From: Aquaticitalea lipolytica
Lineage (GTDB): Bacteria; Bacteroidota; Bacteroidia; Flavobacteriales; Flavobacteriaceae
NCBI RefSeq assembly: GCF_014641635.1
Contig: NZ_BMIC01000004.1
Coordinates: forward strand, 140,791 to 204,790
Direction of reading: 5' to 3'
Length of the DNA: 64,000 nt
Positions 18,378-27,278 of this stretch are shown here, piece by piece. Below the pieces are notes generated by a model, which was not told the DNA's origin, did not search any database, and worked only from the letters and a program-made list of their open reading frames with translations. The translations under genes and the position numbers were made by a program. How positions within the stretch are numbered: the first letter of the stretch is position 1; each line of letters begins with the position of its first letter.

Positions 18378-19120
18378 TTAAACTTGCTTTCTATAATTTC
18401 CATAAAACGCTCTTCAATCTCTTCTTTACCTTTCCAACTATTATAATCCTGCTTAACTATATTTTGAATTAAGTTGTGAGCCTCATCAAAAGAACTTGAG
18501 GTAATAATTTGTGATAGAACTCGCTCATAATCTTCGCTATTACCATCAAAAAGATGTTTTATAAACGCAATTTTATCATTTAACCCTATAGAAATTCCAC
18601 CATTTTTTAATTTATCATTTAACGACTTTTTAGTGTTCTCTTTGGTTGTGTTTTGAGTATTGGTAACCGGCTCAAAAACTGGCATGTCTTTAAAATCTGC
18701 TGTTAATAAATCTAAATCGTGTTTATGGTTTTTACTTCCAGTTACGGCTTCTTCAATTATTGTGTCTACTTCATGTGTTTCTTGAGGCATTTGAGCAACA
18801 ATATCTTTAATCTTTTCCATAACTGGCTCCATAATACCATCGTCTTCAACCTCATCAAGGTTAATATAAATCTTGTCTTCTCGTTCTATATTATCACTTA
18901 TTTTATTGTTGAAAGCCACATCTAACATTTCGAAAAATGACGAATCACTACCTATTGTTGGTAATGCTTGATCTAAATTTTCGTTAGCAAATTTTAAAAC
19001 GCTCAACTTTTCATAAAGTAATGTTACTTCAGCATGCATTTTTAACACATCTTCTTTCCCTTTCAACTTTAGAATCCTGTGTGCAATACTCATTAATTCT
19101 GATTCCAATTTCTTCTTCAT
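18374..19120 (-). CDS. Conserved hypothetical cytoplasmic protein
   Basis: A 248-residue acidic protein that I cannot assign to a named family. Residues 1-75 are helical and may form a coiled coil; 75-155 are acidic and probably flexible; 165-245 look folded, with an NDKIAFIKHLFDGN motif that I associate with uncharacterised Bacteroidota proteins. No signal peptide, membrane segment or catalytic motif is seen. The ATG at 19120 (MKKKLESEL) is chosen over an upstream in-frame start at 19186. It is divergent from tdk, with a GAAA-loop hairpin in the shared region. Confidence 0.7.
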   Translation of the reverse strand: MKKKLESELMSIAHRILKLKGKEDVLKMHAEVTLLYEKLSVLKFANENLDQALPTIGSDSSFFEMLDVAFNNKISDNIEREDKIYINLDEVEDDGIMEPVMEKIKDIVAQMPQETHEVDTIIEEAVTGSKNHKHDLDLLTADFKDMPVFEPVTNTQNTTKENTKKSLNDKLKNGGISIGLNDKIAFIKHLFDGNSEDYERVLSQIITSSSFDEAHNLIQNIVKQDYNSWKGKEEIEERFMEIIESKFN

Positions 19121-19182
19121 AACTTTTTTATCTTTAATCTGATTTATGCTTTTGATTTTTAATAAATTTACGCCACCTTTAT

Positions 19183-19198
19183 GCAAACGAAAGTTTGC
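19183..19198. repeat. Perfect 6-bp hairpin with GAAA tetraloop between divergent genes
   Basis: Arms GCAAAC (19183-19188) and GTTTGC (19193-19198) enclose GAAA, a stable GNRA-type loop if transcribed on the plus strand. It sits 25 bases upstream of the tdk ATG and 62 bases upstream of the hypothetical gene, so it could be an operator or a leader hairpin. Confidence 0.45.
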
Positions 19199-19223
19199 TT
19201 TGTTTTAGTGTTAAAATTACAAA

Positions 19224-19871
19224 ATGTTTCTTGAAAATACAGTAAATCCTAAAGAACAATTTGGGTGGATTGAAGTTATTTGCGGTTCTATGTTCTCTGG
19301 TAAGACAGAAGAATTGATTAGACGATTAAAACGTGCGCAGTTTGCAAAACAAAAAGTAGAGATTTTTAAACCTGCTGTTGATGTACGATATGATGACGAA
19401 ATGGTTGTTTCGCATGATGCAAATGAAATTAGATCTACACCTGTTCCTGCAGCAGCTAATATCCCAATTTTAGCAGATGGTTGTGACGTTGTAGGTATTG
19501 ACGAAGCTCAATTTTTTGATGACGAAATTGTACGTGTTTGTAATGATTTAGCAAATAAAGGTATACGTGTTATTGTAGCTGGACTGGATATGGACTTTAA
19601 AGGCAATCCATTTGGCCCAATGCCACATTTAATGGCAACAGCTGAATATGTAACTAAAGTGCATGCGGTTTGTACAAGAACAGGAAATTTAGCGCAATAT
19701 AGTTACCGAAAAGCAAAAAGTGATGCCTTAGTATTACTTGGTGAGGTTGACGAATATGAGCCATTAAGCAGAGCTGCTTTTTATAAAGCTATGCTTCGTG
19801 ATAAGGTGAGAAACATGAGTGTAAATGATCCTGAAGTTGTGATTACAAAACCCGATAATTCAAATGCCTAA
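19224..19871 (+). CDS. tdk: Thymidine kinase
   Basis: A 215-residue type II thymidine kinase that phosphorylates thymidine in nucleotide salvage. The P-loop is [10 protein letters not shown] (about 21-30) and the Walker B-like segment is [10 protein letters not shown] near 90; the substrate lasso region contains [10 protein letters not shown]. Canonical type II enzymes hold a zinc with four cysteines; here only one Cys remains in that region and the distal pair is absent, as I recall for Bacteroidota homologues. Its end overlaps the start of alr by 8 bases, giving a coupled pair. Confidence 0.93.
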   Translation: MFLENTVNPKEQFGWIEVICGSMFSGKTEELIRRLKRAQFAKQKVEIFKPAVDVRYDDEMVVSHDANEIRSTPVPAAANIPILADGCDVVGIDEAQFFDDEIVRVCNDLANKGIRVIVAGLDMDFKGNPFGPMPHLMATAEYVTKVHAVCTRTGNLAQYSYRKAKSDALVLLGEVDEYEPLSRAAFYKAMLRDKVRNMSVNDPEVVITKPDNSNA

Positions 19872-20970
19872 AGCGCAAGAAACCATCCTCGAAATTGATT
19901 TAAAAGCCTTAAAGCATAATTTTGAGTATCTAAAATCTAAACTTAAATCCAACACTAAATTTCTAGCAGTAGTTAAAGCATTTGCGTATGGTAATGAAGC
20001 AAATGAAATAGCAAGTTACTTACAAGATTTAGATGTTGATTATTTTGCAGTCGCCTATACCAGTGAAGGCATTGCTTTAAGAGATGCTGGTATTACAAAA
20101 CCTATTTTAGTGCTACATCCACTTCCTATAAGTTTTAAGCTTTTAATTGAGCGTTGTTTAGAACCGAGTTTATATAACGAAAAAGTTTTAAATGAATTTA
20201 TTGAAGTTGCTAAAACAGAAAAACAAACTAATTACCCAATACATCTTAAATTCAATACAGGTTTAAACCGATTAGGTTTTTCTGAAAACGATATAGTTGC
20301 CATTCATTCTAAATTAAGTAAATCATCAGCTGTAAAAATAAAATCTATATTTTCTCATTTAGCAGCAAGTGAAGATTTAAATGAAGATAATTATACAAAA
20401 GGGCAAATTTCATCATTCAAAAATATAACAGAAAAATTTGTTGCCATTTTTGGATACAAGCCATTATTACATTTATGCAATACTTCTGGCATTTTAAATT
20501 ATCCAGAAGCACATTTAGATATGGTTAGAAGCGGAATTGGCTTATATGGTTTTGGTAATTCTGATAAAGAGAATAAAAACTTTAAACCTATTGCTTCATT
20601 AAAATCTGTTATTTCTCAAATTCATCATATTAGTAAAGGAGAAACTGTTGGTTATAATAGGGCTTTTAAAAGTGAGGCATCACAAAAAACAGCAACACTC
20701 CCTATTGGTCATGCAGATGGAATTGGAAGACAGTATGGAAACGGAAAGGGCTATGTAATTATTAACAATCAAAAAGCACCAATTGTTGGTAATGTGTGTA
20801 TGGATATGATTATGGTAAATGTTACTGGTATAGATTGTAAAGAAGGTGATGAAGTAATTATCTTTGATGCAAATCATACAGCAAACAACTTGGCTCAAAG
20901 TGCAAATACAATTTCTTACGAGCTTATTACATCTATTTCTCAACGTGTAAAACGTATTATATTAAAATAA
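19864..20970 (+). CDS. alr: Alanine racemase
   Basis: A 368-residue PLP enzyme that makes D-alanine for peptidoglycan. The PLP-binding lysine is K38 in AVVKAFAYG, close to the usual AVVKANAYG. The C-terminal beta-domain carries the catalytic-Tyr region ([10 protein letters not shown]), then LPIGHADG where most homologues have GYADG, and [11 protein letters not shown]. Translation is probably coupled to tdk through an 8-base overlap. The D-alanine role fits the other wall genes in the region. Confidence 0.94.
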   Translation: MPKAQETILEIDLKALKHNFEYLKSKLKSNTKFLAVVKAFAYGNEANEIASYLQDLDVDYFAVAYTSEGIALRDAGITKPILVLHPLPISFKLLIERCLEPSLYNEKVLNEFIEVAKTEKQTNYPIHLKFNTGLNRLGFSENDIVAIHSKLSKSSAVKIKSIFSHLAASEDLNEDNYTKGQISSFKNITEKFVAIFGYKPLLHLCNTSGILNYPEAHLDMVRSGIGLYGFGNSDKENKNFKPIASLKSVISQIHHISKGETVGYNRAFKSEASQKTATLPIGHADGIGRQYGNGKGYVIINNQKAPIVGNVCMDMIMVNVTGIDCKEGDEVIIFDANHTANNLAQSANTISYELITSISQRVKRIILK

Positions 20971-21044
20971 TTCCTTTAGGCTTTTTTTAACATTTATATA
21001 TTTTTCTTACATTAGAGCCTAATAACTAACTTAATACAATTATT

Positions 21045-21440
21045 ATGCTAAAAGAGTTTAAAGATTTTGCAATGAAAGGCAATTTAATCGATATTGCTGT
21101 TGCTTTTGTAATGGGTGCTGCTTTTAATAAAGTTGTCACTTCATTTACCGCTGGAATTGTTTCGCCTTTAATTGGGCTGATTTTCAAATCAGATTTCAAC
21201 GATTTAAAATATGTAATTACACCTGGTACAGCTGACGAAGCAGGAAATGTAACTGGAGAAATTGCTGTTCTTTACGGAAGTTTTTTAACCAGTTTAATAG
21301 ACTTTATTATTGTTGCTTTTGTAATGTTTATGATTATAAAAGCGGTTAACAAAACAAAGAAAAAAGAAGAACCCGCTCCACCAGCAGGACCATCTGATAA
21401 TGATTTATTAAAAGAAATCAGAGACGCATTAAAAAAATAA
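21045..21440 (+). CDS. mscL: Large-conductance mechanosensitive channel MscL
   Basis: A 131-residue inner-membrane channel that opens under osmotic downshock. The N-terminal amphipathic helix and first pore helix read KEFKDFAMKGNLIDIAVAFVMGAAF, a very clear family signature seen in residues 3-28 (longest part abbreviated here). TM2 is at about 84-105, followed by a charged KKKEEPAPP linker and the C-terminal bundle helix. A terminator follows directly. Confidence 0.95.
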   Translation: MLKEFKDFAMKGNLIDIAVAFVMGAAFNKVVTSFTAGIVSPLIGLIFKSDFNDLKYVITPGTADEAGNVTGEIAVLYGSFLTSLIDFIIVAFVMFMIIKAVNKTKKKEEPAPPAGPSDNDLLKEIRDALKK

Positions 21441-21461
21441 TCGCTACATACATATTCTAAC

Positions 21462-21494
21462 TAAACCCAATTCTAACGAATTGGGTTCTTTTTT
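21462..21494 (+). terminator. Rho-independent terminator after mscL
   Basis: A 10-bp stem (21464-21473 with 21478-21487) with loop TAAC is followed by a T-rich run. Confidence 0.85.
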
Positions 21495-21530
21495 GGCTAA
21501 ATTTTAAAGATTTTGTACTAATTATTTGGT

Positions 21531-21538
21531 TATTTTTG
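21531..21538 (+). promoter_or_regulatory. -7 element of asd
   Basis: TATTTTTG matches TAnnTTTG, 23 bases before the asd ATG and just after the mscL terminator. A TTG 15 bases upstream is closer than the usual spacing. Confidence 0.5.
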
Positions 21539-21561
21539 TGCTTAAATAAAATTCAATACTA

Positions 21562-22551
21562 ATGAAAATAGCAGTTGTTGGTGCCACAGGTATGGTTGGC
21601 GAAGTGATGTTAAAAGTCTTGGAAGAACGTAGTTTTCCATTTACTGAATTAATACTAGTTGCGTCTGAAAAATCTATCGGAAAAATAATTTCTTTTAAAA
21701 ACAAAGACTATAAAGTTATTGGTCTTGCCGAAGCTGTTGCTTTAAAACCAGATGTTGCTCTTTTTTCAGCTGGTGGAAATACGTCGTTAGAATGGGCTCC
21801 AAAATTTGCTGCAGTTGGCACAACAGTTATCGATAACTCTTCTGCTTGGAGAATGGATTTAGATAAGAAATTAGTTGTTCCAGAGATTAATGCCAATCAA
21901 CTTACAAAACAAGACAAAATAATTGCTAACCCAAACTGTTCAACTATACAAATGGTTATGGTTTTGGCTCCTCTTCATAAAAAATATAAAATAAAGCGAA
22001 TAGTCGTTTCTACATATCAGTCTATTACTGGAACAGGCTTAAAGGCTGTTAAACAGTTAGAAAACGAACTTGCAGGTGTAAAAGGTGAAATGGCATATCA
22101 TTATCCTATTCATAAAAACGCCATTCCACATTGCGACGTTTTTGAAGAAAATGGATACACAAAAGAAGAAATGAAACTCGTAAGGGAAACTCAAAAAATA
22201 CTTAACGATAAAACAATTGCTGTAACTGCTACAGCTGTTCGTATTCCAACTTCTGGAGGTCACAGTGAAGCTGTAAATGTAGAGTTTGAAAACGATTTTG
22301 ATATCAACGATGTGCGTCAGTTGTTAAGTAAAACTGACGGTGTAACTGTACAAGATAATATTGATGTTAATACATATCCAATGCCAATATATGCTAATGG
22401 TAAAGACGATGTATTTGTGGGTAGAATTAGAAGAGATGGTTCTCAGCCCAAATCATTAAATTTATGGATTGTGAGTGATAATCTACGTAAAGGAGCTGCA
22501 ACAAACACTATTCAGATAGCAGAATACCTTCTATCAAATAGCCTTATTTAA
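21562..22551 (+). CDS. asd: Aspartate-semialdehyde dehydrogenase
   Basis: A 329-residue NADP-dependent enzyme reducing aspartyl phosphate to aspartate semialdehyde, the branch point to lysine/diaminopimelate, threonine and methionine. The Rossmann motif GATGMVGE is at 7-14 and the catalytic cysteine is C126 in NPNCSTIQ. Near 225-235 the VRIPTSGGHSEAV segment carries substrate-binding Arg and the catalytic His. It has its own promoter and stands alone. Confidence 0.95.
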   Translation: MKIAVVGATGMVGEVMLKVLEERSFPFTELILVASEKSIGKIISFKNKDYKVIGLAEAVALKPDVALFSAGGNTSLEWAPKFAAVGTTVIDNSSAWRMDLDKKLVVPEINANQLTKQDKIIANPNCSTIQMVMVLAPLHKKYKIKRIVVSTYQSITGTGLKAVKQLENELAGVKGEMAYHYPIHKNAIPHCDVFEENGYTKEEMKLVRETQKILNDKTIAVTATAVRIPTSGGHSEAVNVEFENDFDINDVRQLLSKTDGVTVQDNIDVNTYPMPIYANGKDDVFVGRIRRDGSQPKSLNLWIVSDNLRKGAATNTIQIAEYLLSNSLI

Positions 22552-22601
22552 GATTGCTTTTGTTAATTTTTTCATCTCGACAGTAAAAAAGTGTAATACA
22601 A

Positions 22602-22617
22602 CTAATTAATTGATTAG
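22602..22617. promoter_or_regulatory. Imperfect dyad upstream of the cytochrome gene
   Basis: CTAATTAATTGATTAG is nearly palindromic (outer arms CTAAT/ATTAG) and lies 45 bases before the cytochrome ATG, with related AATTAG words following. It may be an operator, but such words are easy to find in AT-rich DNA. Confidence 0.25.
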
Positions 22618-22661
22618 TAAGTATCCAATTAGCTAAATTAGTAGTCCAAATTTTACTGTAA

Positions 22662-23756
22662 ATGTCTAAAAATTACAATAATATCACTTTTCTGCTAGTG
22701 TTATCTTTGCTCTTTATTTCTTGTGCTAAAGACGATGCTTACGTTCCTATTGAGCCTGAGCAAGAATCTCCAGTGGTTTTTGACATTGCTCAAGTGCCAT
22801 ATCAAACCCTATCGGAATACAATTTTTTTGATGGAGAAATGAAGAATTTGTCTCCTGTTTATGGTGTTTTACCTTACGACTTAATAACGCCTTTGTTTTC
22901 TGATTACGCTCACAAAAAAAGATTTATTTGGATGCCTACAGGAGTAAGCGCAAGCTATATTAATGATTATTCTATTTTAGACTTCCCAATTGGCACAGTG
23001 CTTATAAAGAACTTTTACTACGAAAATGTTTTACCTTCAAATGAGGCTAAAATATTAGAAACAAGGTTACAAATTAAAAAAGAAGAGGGCTGGGTGTTTG
23101 CTAATTATAAATGGAATGACGATCAAACTCAAGCGTCTTTTGATTTGGCTGGTAGTTATGTTCCATTAAATTTTATTGAAAACAACCAACAAAGAAGTGT
23201 TAACTATTATGTGCCTTCAGGCCCACAATGTTTAACGTGCCATAAGTCTGATAACGATGTAGCTCAGCCAATAGGTGTTAAACCTCAAAATTTGAATATG
23301 GCGTTTAGTTACACTGATGGTAATTTTAATCAACTTCAAAAATGGAAAGAAGTGGGTTATTTGTCTGGAAATATCCCAACAAACATTCAAACAGTGGTTA
23401 AATGGGACGACGTGTCACAACCTTTAGGTTTAAGAGTTCGTTCTTATTTAGATATTAACTGTGCTCATTGTCATGAAGACAACAGGCATTGCGATTACAG
23501 GCCTATAAGATTTGCTTTTAACAAAACATCAAACCTTACAAATTTAGGTGTATGTGTTGAGGCGCATGAAATTTTTGACCCTTCGTTAACTTACATAGTC
23601 AATCCAGGAAATGCTGAAAGATCAATTTTGGCTGTAAGAATAAATTCGGTTGAAGAATCATTAAGAATGCCTCTTTTAGCAAGAACTCTAAAACATGATG
23701 AAGGTGCCCAGCTAATAGAACAATGGATAAACTCATTAACAACAATATGTCAATAA
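22662..23756 (+). CDS. Diheme c-type cytochrome lipoprotein (SO2930/HNE_0200-like)
   Basis: A 364-residue predicted outer- or inner-membrane lipoprotein with lipobox ISC near residue 21. Two covalent heme sites are present: C190-LT-C193-H194 and C267-AH-C270-H271. The N-terminal ITPLFSDYAHKKRFIWMP segment resembles the SO2930 family of diheme cytochromes. Those proteins are periplasmic or envelope electron carriers, often near a beta-helix protein of unknown role; that partner is not here. It is followed 22 bases later by a T9SS cargo gene on the same strand, so a functional link between the two is possible but unproven. Confidence 0.82.
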   Translation: MSKNYNNITFLLVLSLLFISCAKDDAYVPIEPEQESPVVFDIAQVPYQTLSEYNFFDGEMKNLSPVYGVLPYDLITPLFSDYAHKKRFIWMPTGVSASYINDYSILDFPIGTVLIKNFYYENVLPSNEAKILETRLQIKKEEGWVFANYKWNDDQTQASFDLAGSYVPLNFIENNQQRSVNYYVPSGPQCLTCHKSDNDVAQPIGVKPQNLNMAFSYTDGNFNQLQKWKEVGYLSGNIPTNIQTVVKWDDVSQPLGLRVRSYLDINCAHCHEDNRHCDYRPIRFAFNKTSNLTNLGVCVEAHEIFDPSLTYIVNPGNAERSILAVRINSVEESLRMPLLARTLKHDEGAQLIEQWINSLTTICQ

Positions 23757-23778
23757 TATTATTTTATATTTTTTAATT

Positions 23779-25833
23779 ATGAAAAAACTATTACTTTTTT
23801 TAACAATGTGTTTAACTACACTCTCATTAAGTGCTCAAAGTTATAATTCCTGTAATGAAGCTCTTGGTTCTTCGACCGCCTCGGCTGGCACTTACTCAGT
23901 TGCAACAATAAATGGTGCAGTTCCTAGTGGTTTTTGTTTTGGTGATGGCGCAAATGTTACTGCTGCAGAATGGATAAAATATGTCCCAACAGATGATTTC
24001 TCAGTAACTGTGAGTTCAGATTTAGCGGTTAATGGAGATAAAGATACACGATTACATATTTTTAAAGGACAGTGTGGTTCATTGATATGTGTTGCTGGCG
24101 ATGATGATTCTGGGGTTTTAACTGGTACAAATAGTAGCTCTTATTTATCAATTGCAACTTTTGATGCTGAATTGGGTGAGACCTATTATATTGTTTGGGA
24201 TAATAAATGGACGAATAGCAGTAATTTTGATTTTACAATTTCAGAAACTCCAACAACACCTCCTCCTCCAGTACCTTCTGTGACTTTTACATCTCAAAAC
24301 TTTCCTGGTGCTACTGGAACTTACGATAGGGCTTTAGTAGATATGAATGGAGATTATTTAGACGATGTTGTTTCTATTAGTTCAACTACTATAAATATTA
24401 ATTATCAAATAGCGACAGGTGGTTTTAATACAGTAAATATTACTACAACATCTGCTGACTTTTTACCTTCATGGAGCTTAGCTGCTGGTGACTATGATGC
24501 TAATGGTTATACTGATTTACTATATGGAGCTGGTAATGGTGTTACTTTTATGAAGGCAAATAATGATGGAACTGCTTTTACAGAGATTTCTGGACCTGAA
24601 AATGTGTTTTCTCAACGTTCAAATTTTGTTGATATTAATAATGATGGTTTTTTAGATGCATTTGTATGTCATGATGTAGCTCCAAGTGTTTCTTACATAA
24701 ATGATGGATCAAATAATCTTGTGTTTAACAACACTAATGGATTAGGTAACTATCCTTCTGGAGGAAATTATGCCTCAGTATGGATAGACTTTGATAATGA
24801 TAGAGATATTGATATGTTTATGGCAAAGTGCGGAGGTAGTGAAGCTCGAAGAACAAATCAAATGTTCAGAAATAATGGTGATGGTACCTTTACAGATATA
24901 GGCCCATCTTGTAATCTTGCTGATATTATACAAACATGGTCTGCTGCTTGGGGAGATTTTGATAATGATGGCGATATGGATGCGTATGTTGGCTCAAGTA
25001 CTGGGTATGATCATAAATTAATGAGAAACAATGGCGATAATACATTTACTGATGTCACAACTGGCTCTGGTGTTAGTACTGCAAAAATAGGTCACGAAAA
25101 TGTTCCTGGTGATTTTGATAATGATGGTAAGCTAGATATTTATTCTAATGGGTCAATTTTATTTGGAAATGGCGATATGACATTTAATGTTTTTAACTCA
25201 CTAACCATTCCATCAACAGGCGCTATTGGAGATATAAATAATGATGGTTTCCTAGATATGTTTAATGGAAATGTTTACTACAACAATGCAAATGCAAACC
25301 ATTGGATAAAAATTGTAACTATTGGCCAAACTGGTACTGGATTTTCAAATATAAACGGTATTGGTGCTCGTGTTGAAATTAATACTGCTAACGGAACTCA
25401 AATTAGAGATGTAAGAAGTGGAGAGGGTTTTAGATATATGCATTCACTAAACACTCATTTTGGTATTGGCACCGAAACTTCTATTAATTATGTTAGAGTT
25501 TACTGGCCATCTGGTTTAGTGGAAACTATTAATAATCCTTCAATAGATGCAATGCTTGTAGTAAACGAGTCTAATGCAACATTAAGTACTCAAGATAATT
25601 TTGTTAACGATTTAATCTTATACCCAAATCCAACTAAAAGTGTTTTAAACCTTAATACATTAGATAATTTACAAGATGCTATTTATACTGTTTTTGATAT
25701 TAGTGGAAAACGTGTCTTAAATGCAAGATTAGATTCTAATATTATTGATGTATCTAACTTAAATGCTGGACAATATATTTTACGCATAATGTCTGATGGT
25801 TCGATTAAAAATCAAAAATTCATCAAGCAATAA
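23779..25833 (+). CDS. VCBS/FG-GAP repeat protein with UnbV domain and T9SS type A signal
   Basis: A 684-residue secreted protein. A signal peptide ends LSLSAQS (about residue 20). Residues 21-155 resemble a bacterial pre-peptidase/PPC-type sandwich. Residues 170-500 contain repeated calcium-binding DxDxDG loops of FG-GAP/VCBS type (for example DFDNDGDMDAYV), forming a beta-propeller. Residues 505-590 match the ASPIC/UnbV domain, with RSGEGFRYMHS and VRVYWPSGLVE. The last 80 residues are a type A T9SS signal beginning YPNPT. It should be exported and cleaved at the surface. Ligand unknown. It follows the diheme cytochrome gene and ends at a strong terminator. Confidence 0.88.
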   Translation: MKKLLLFLTMCLTTLSLSAQSYNSCNEALGSSTASAGTYSVATINGAVPSGFCFGDGANVTAAEWIKYVPTDDFSVTVSSDLAVNGDKDTRLHIFKGQCGSLICVAGDDDSGVLTGTNSSSYLSIATFDAELGETYYIVWDNKWTNSSNFDFTISETPTTPPPPVPSVTFTSQNFPGATGTYDRALVDMNGDYLDDVVSISSTTININYQIATGGFNTVNITTTSADFLPSWSLAAGDYDANGYTDLLYGAGNGVTFMKANNDGTAFTEISGPENVFSQRSNFVDINNDGFLDAFVCHDVAPSVSYINDGSNNLVFNNTNGLGNYPSGGNYASVWIDFDNDRDIDMFMAKCGGSEARRTNQMFRNNGDGTFTDIGPSCNLADIIQTWSAAWGDFDNDGDMDAYVGSSTGYDHKLMRNNGDNTFTDVTTGSGVSTAKIGHENVPGDFDNDGKLDIYSNGSILFGNGDMTFNVFNSLTIPSTGAIGDINNDGFLDMFNGNVYYNNANANHWIKIVTIGQTGTGFSNINGIGARVEINTANGTQIRDVRSGEGFRYMHSLNTHFGIGTETSINYVRVYWPSGLVETINNPSIDAMLVVNESNATLSTQDNFVNDLILYPNPTKSVLNLNTLDNLQDAIYTVFDISGKRVLNARLDSNIIDVSNLNAGQYILRIMSDGSIKNQKFIKQ

Positions 25834-25852
25834 GAAAAGTTTATTTATAATT

Positions 25853-25886
25853 AAAATTCGCTCATAATATGAGCGAATTTTTTTTG
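25853..25886 (+). terminator. Rho-independent terminator after the VCBS/UnbV gene
   Basis: A 13-bp stem (25853-25865 with 25869-25881) with a 3-base loop leads into a run of eight T. An ATG inside its right arm, at 25869, opens a longer frame for the next gene but is not a plausible start. Confidence 0.88.
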
Positions 25887-25910
25887 TCCTACATTTGTCT
25901 TATTCTAATA

Positions 25911-26822
25911 ATGCTGCAAGTTAAAAACATATCATTCAGTTACGAAAAAAACTTTGTTCTAAAGAACATTGATTTTTCCGTTAATAAAGGGCAAAACCTT
26001 TCTGTAATTGGAGAAAGTGGTTCAGGAAAATCCACACTTTTAAGGTTGATTTATGGTGAATATGATTTAAATCAAGGGGAAATACTTTGGAATAATACTA
26101 AAATTTTAGGCCCAAAATTCAATCTTGTTATAGGTTATGATTTCATGAAACATGTAACCCAGGAGTTTGATTTAATGCCCTTTACTTCTGTTGAAGAAAA
26201 TATAGGTAAACATTTGTCAAATTTCTTTCCTGTTGAAAAAAAAGAAAGAGTAACTGAGCTGCTTGAAGTTGTTGAACTTGCTTTGTTCTCAAAAATAAAA
26301 GTTAAAAATTTAAGCGGAGGACAAAAACAGCGCGTAGCACTTGCAAGAGCATTGGCAAAACAGCCCGAAATTATATTATTAGATGAGCCTTTTAGTCATA
26401 TTGATAATTTTAAAAAACAATCGCTTCGTCGTAATCTATTCAAATATTTAAAAGAAAAAAATATTACTTGTATTGTTGCCACTCACGACAAAGATGATGT
26501 TTTAGGTTTTGCTGATAAAATGATTGTTTTAGGAGATTCAAAAATTATAGCAAATGACATCCCTGAACACTTATATAAAAACCCTAAAACACCACTAATT
26601 GCTTCATTTTTTGGTGAATTTAACCTTATTGATGACAAAATCGTCTATTCAAATCAACTAAAAGTGGTAGAAAAATCTAATTTAAAAGCCGTTGTAAATC
26701 ACTCTTATTTTAAAGGGTATTATTATTTAATTGAAGCTAATTTAAATGGAGAAAAGGTGTTTTTTGAACACTCTAAATCAATTAAAAAAGGAGTAGCTGT
26801 GTTTTTAAGTATCTACTTATAA
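25911..26822 (+). CDS. ABC transporter ATP-binding protein
   Basis: A 303-residue cytoplasmic ATPase. Walker A is GESGSGKST (about 34-42), the signature is LSGGQKQR, Walker B is IILLDEPFSHID, and the switch His is in ATHD. After the ATPase core, about 70 residues form a small C-terminal domain, as in PotA/MalK-like importers. I use the ATG at 25911 (MLQVKNISF); the longer frame would start inside the upstream terminator. No permease gene is adjacent, so substrate and direction of transport are unknown. It overlaps the convergent gre-like gene by 6 bases. Confidence 0.88.
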   Translation: MLQVKNISFSYEKNFVLKNIDFSVNKGQNLSVIGESGSGKSTLLRLIYGEYDLNQGEILWNNTKILGPKFNLVIGYDFMKHVTQEFDLMPFTSVEENIGKHLSNFFPVEKKERVTELLEVVELALFSKIKVKNLSGGQKQRVALARALAKQPEIILLDEPFSHIDNFKKQSLRRNLFKYLKEKNITCIVATHDKDDVLGFADKMIVLGDSKIIANDIPEHLYKNPKTPLIASFFGEFNLIDDKIVYSNQLKVVEKSNLKAVVNHSYFKGYYYLIEANLNGEKVFFEHSKSIKKGVAVFLSIYL

Positions 26823-27278
26823 AACTTCATTAATTTCAAATTTTAAGTCTCTAAACGAAAAATTATCTCCTTTCGTTTTACCAATTAAAAGTTGGCCTAT
26901 TGGTGTATTGGCAGAGATACAGTAATAATCTATATTTTCGATACGTATTTCGCCTGCGCTAATTGCTATAAAGTAATTTGCATTTGAAGTTATAATTAAA
27001 CTCCCTAAACTAATTGTGCTACCTGCTTTATTTATATCAATCTTAGATATAATTTCGTTTAATTTTTGAATTTCGGCTAATTGTTGTCCTGCTTTTTCAC
27101 GTTCAAGTTGTAGCATCGCTCGTCCTGTTTCGTGTTTATCTCCTGAACTGCTTTTAGTCTCAGATAATAATGAGTTTTGAATTTCGACTATTTGGTTTTG
27201 AACTGTTTGCAATCTAGCATCAATAAACTCGAGACAGTATCTGTATAGTTTTTGTTTGGTGTCTAGATTATTTATCAT
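26817..27278 (-). CDS. GreA/GreB-like transcription elongation factor family protein
   Basis: A 153-residue protein with an N-terminal coiled coil (about 15-85, rich in heptad Leu/Ile and including the SSGDKHETGRAMLQLE segment) and a C-terminal FKBP-like beta domain (about 90-150, with SLGSLIITS and TPIGQLLIGK). This is the layout of Gre factors that rescue backtracked RNA polymerase, although the sequence is divergent and often misnamed. The ATG at 27278 lies inside the end of mtgA, an 11-base overlap, so it is the last gene of the three-gene run. Direct activity on RNA polymerase is inferred only. Confidence 0.7.
   Translation of the reverse strand: MINNLDTKQKLYRYCLEFIDARLQTVQNQIVEIQNSLLSETKSSSGDKHETGRAMLQLEREKAGQQLAEIQKLNEIISKIDINKAGSTISLGSLIITSNANYFIAISAGEIRIENIDYYCISANTPIGQLLIGKTKGDNFSFRDLKFEINEVL

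Noticed and set aside
20971..21044. Terminator after alr formed by TTAGGCT and AGCCTAA
   Set aside because: The arms are only seven bases and 31 bases apart, with the T-run inside the loop rather than after the stem.
25869..25910. Upstream ATG extension of the ABC ATPase
   Set aside because: The ATG is inside the right arm of the previous terminator, and the added residues are not part of the ATPase fold.
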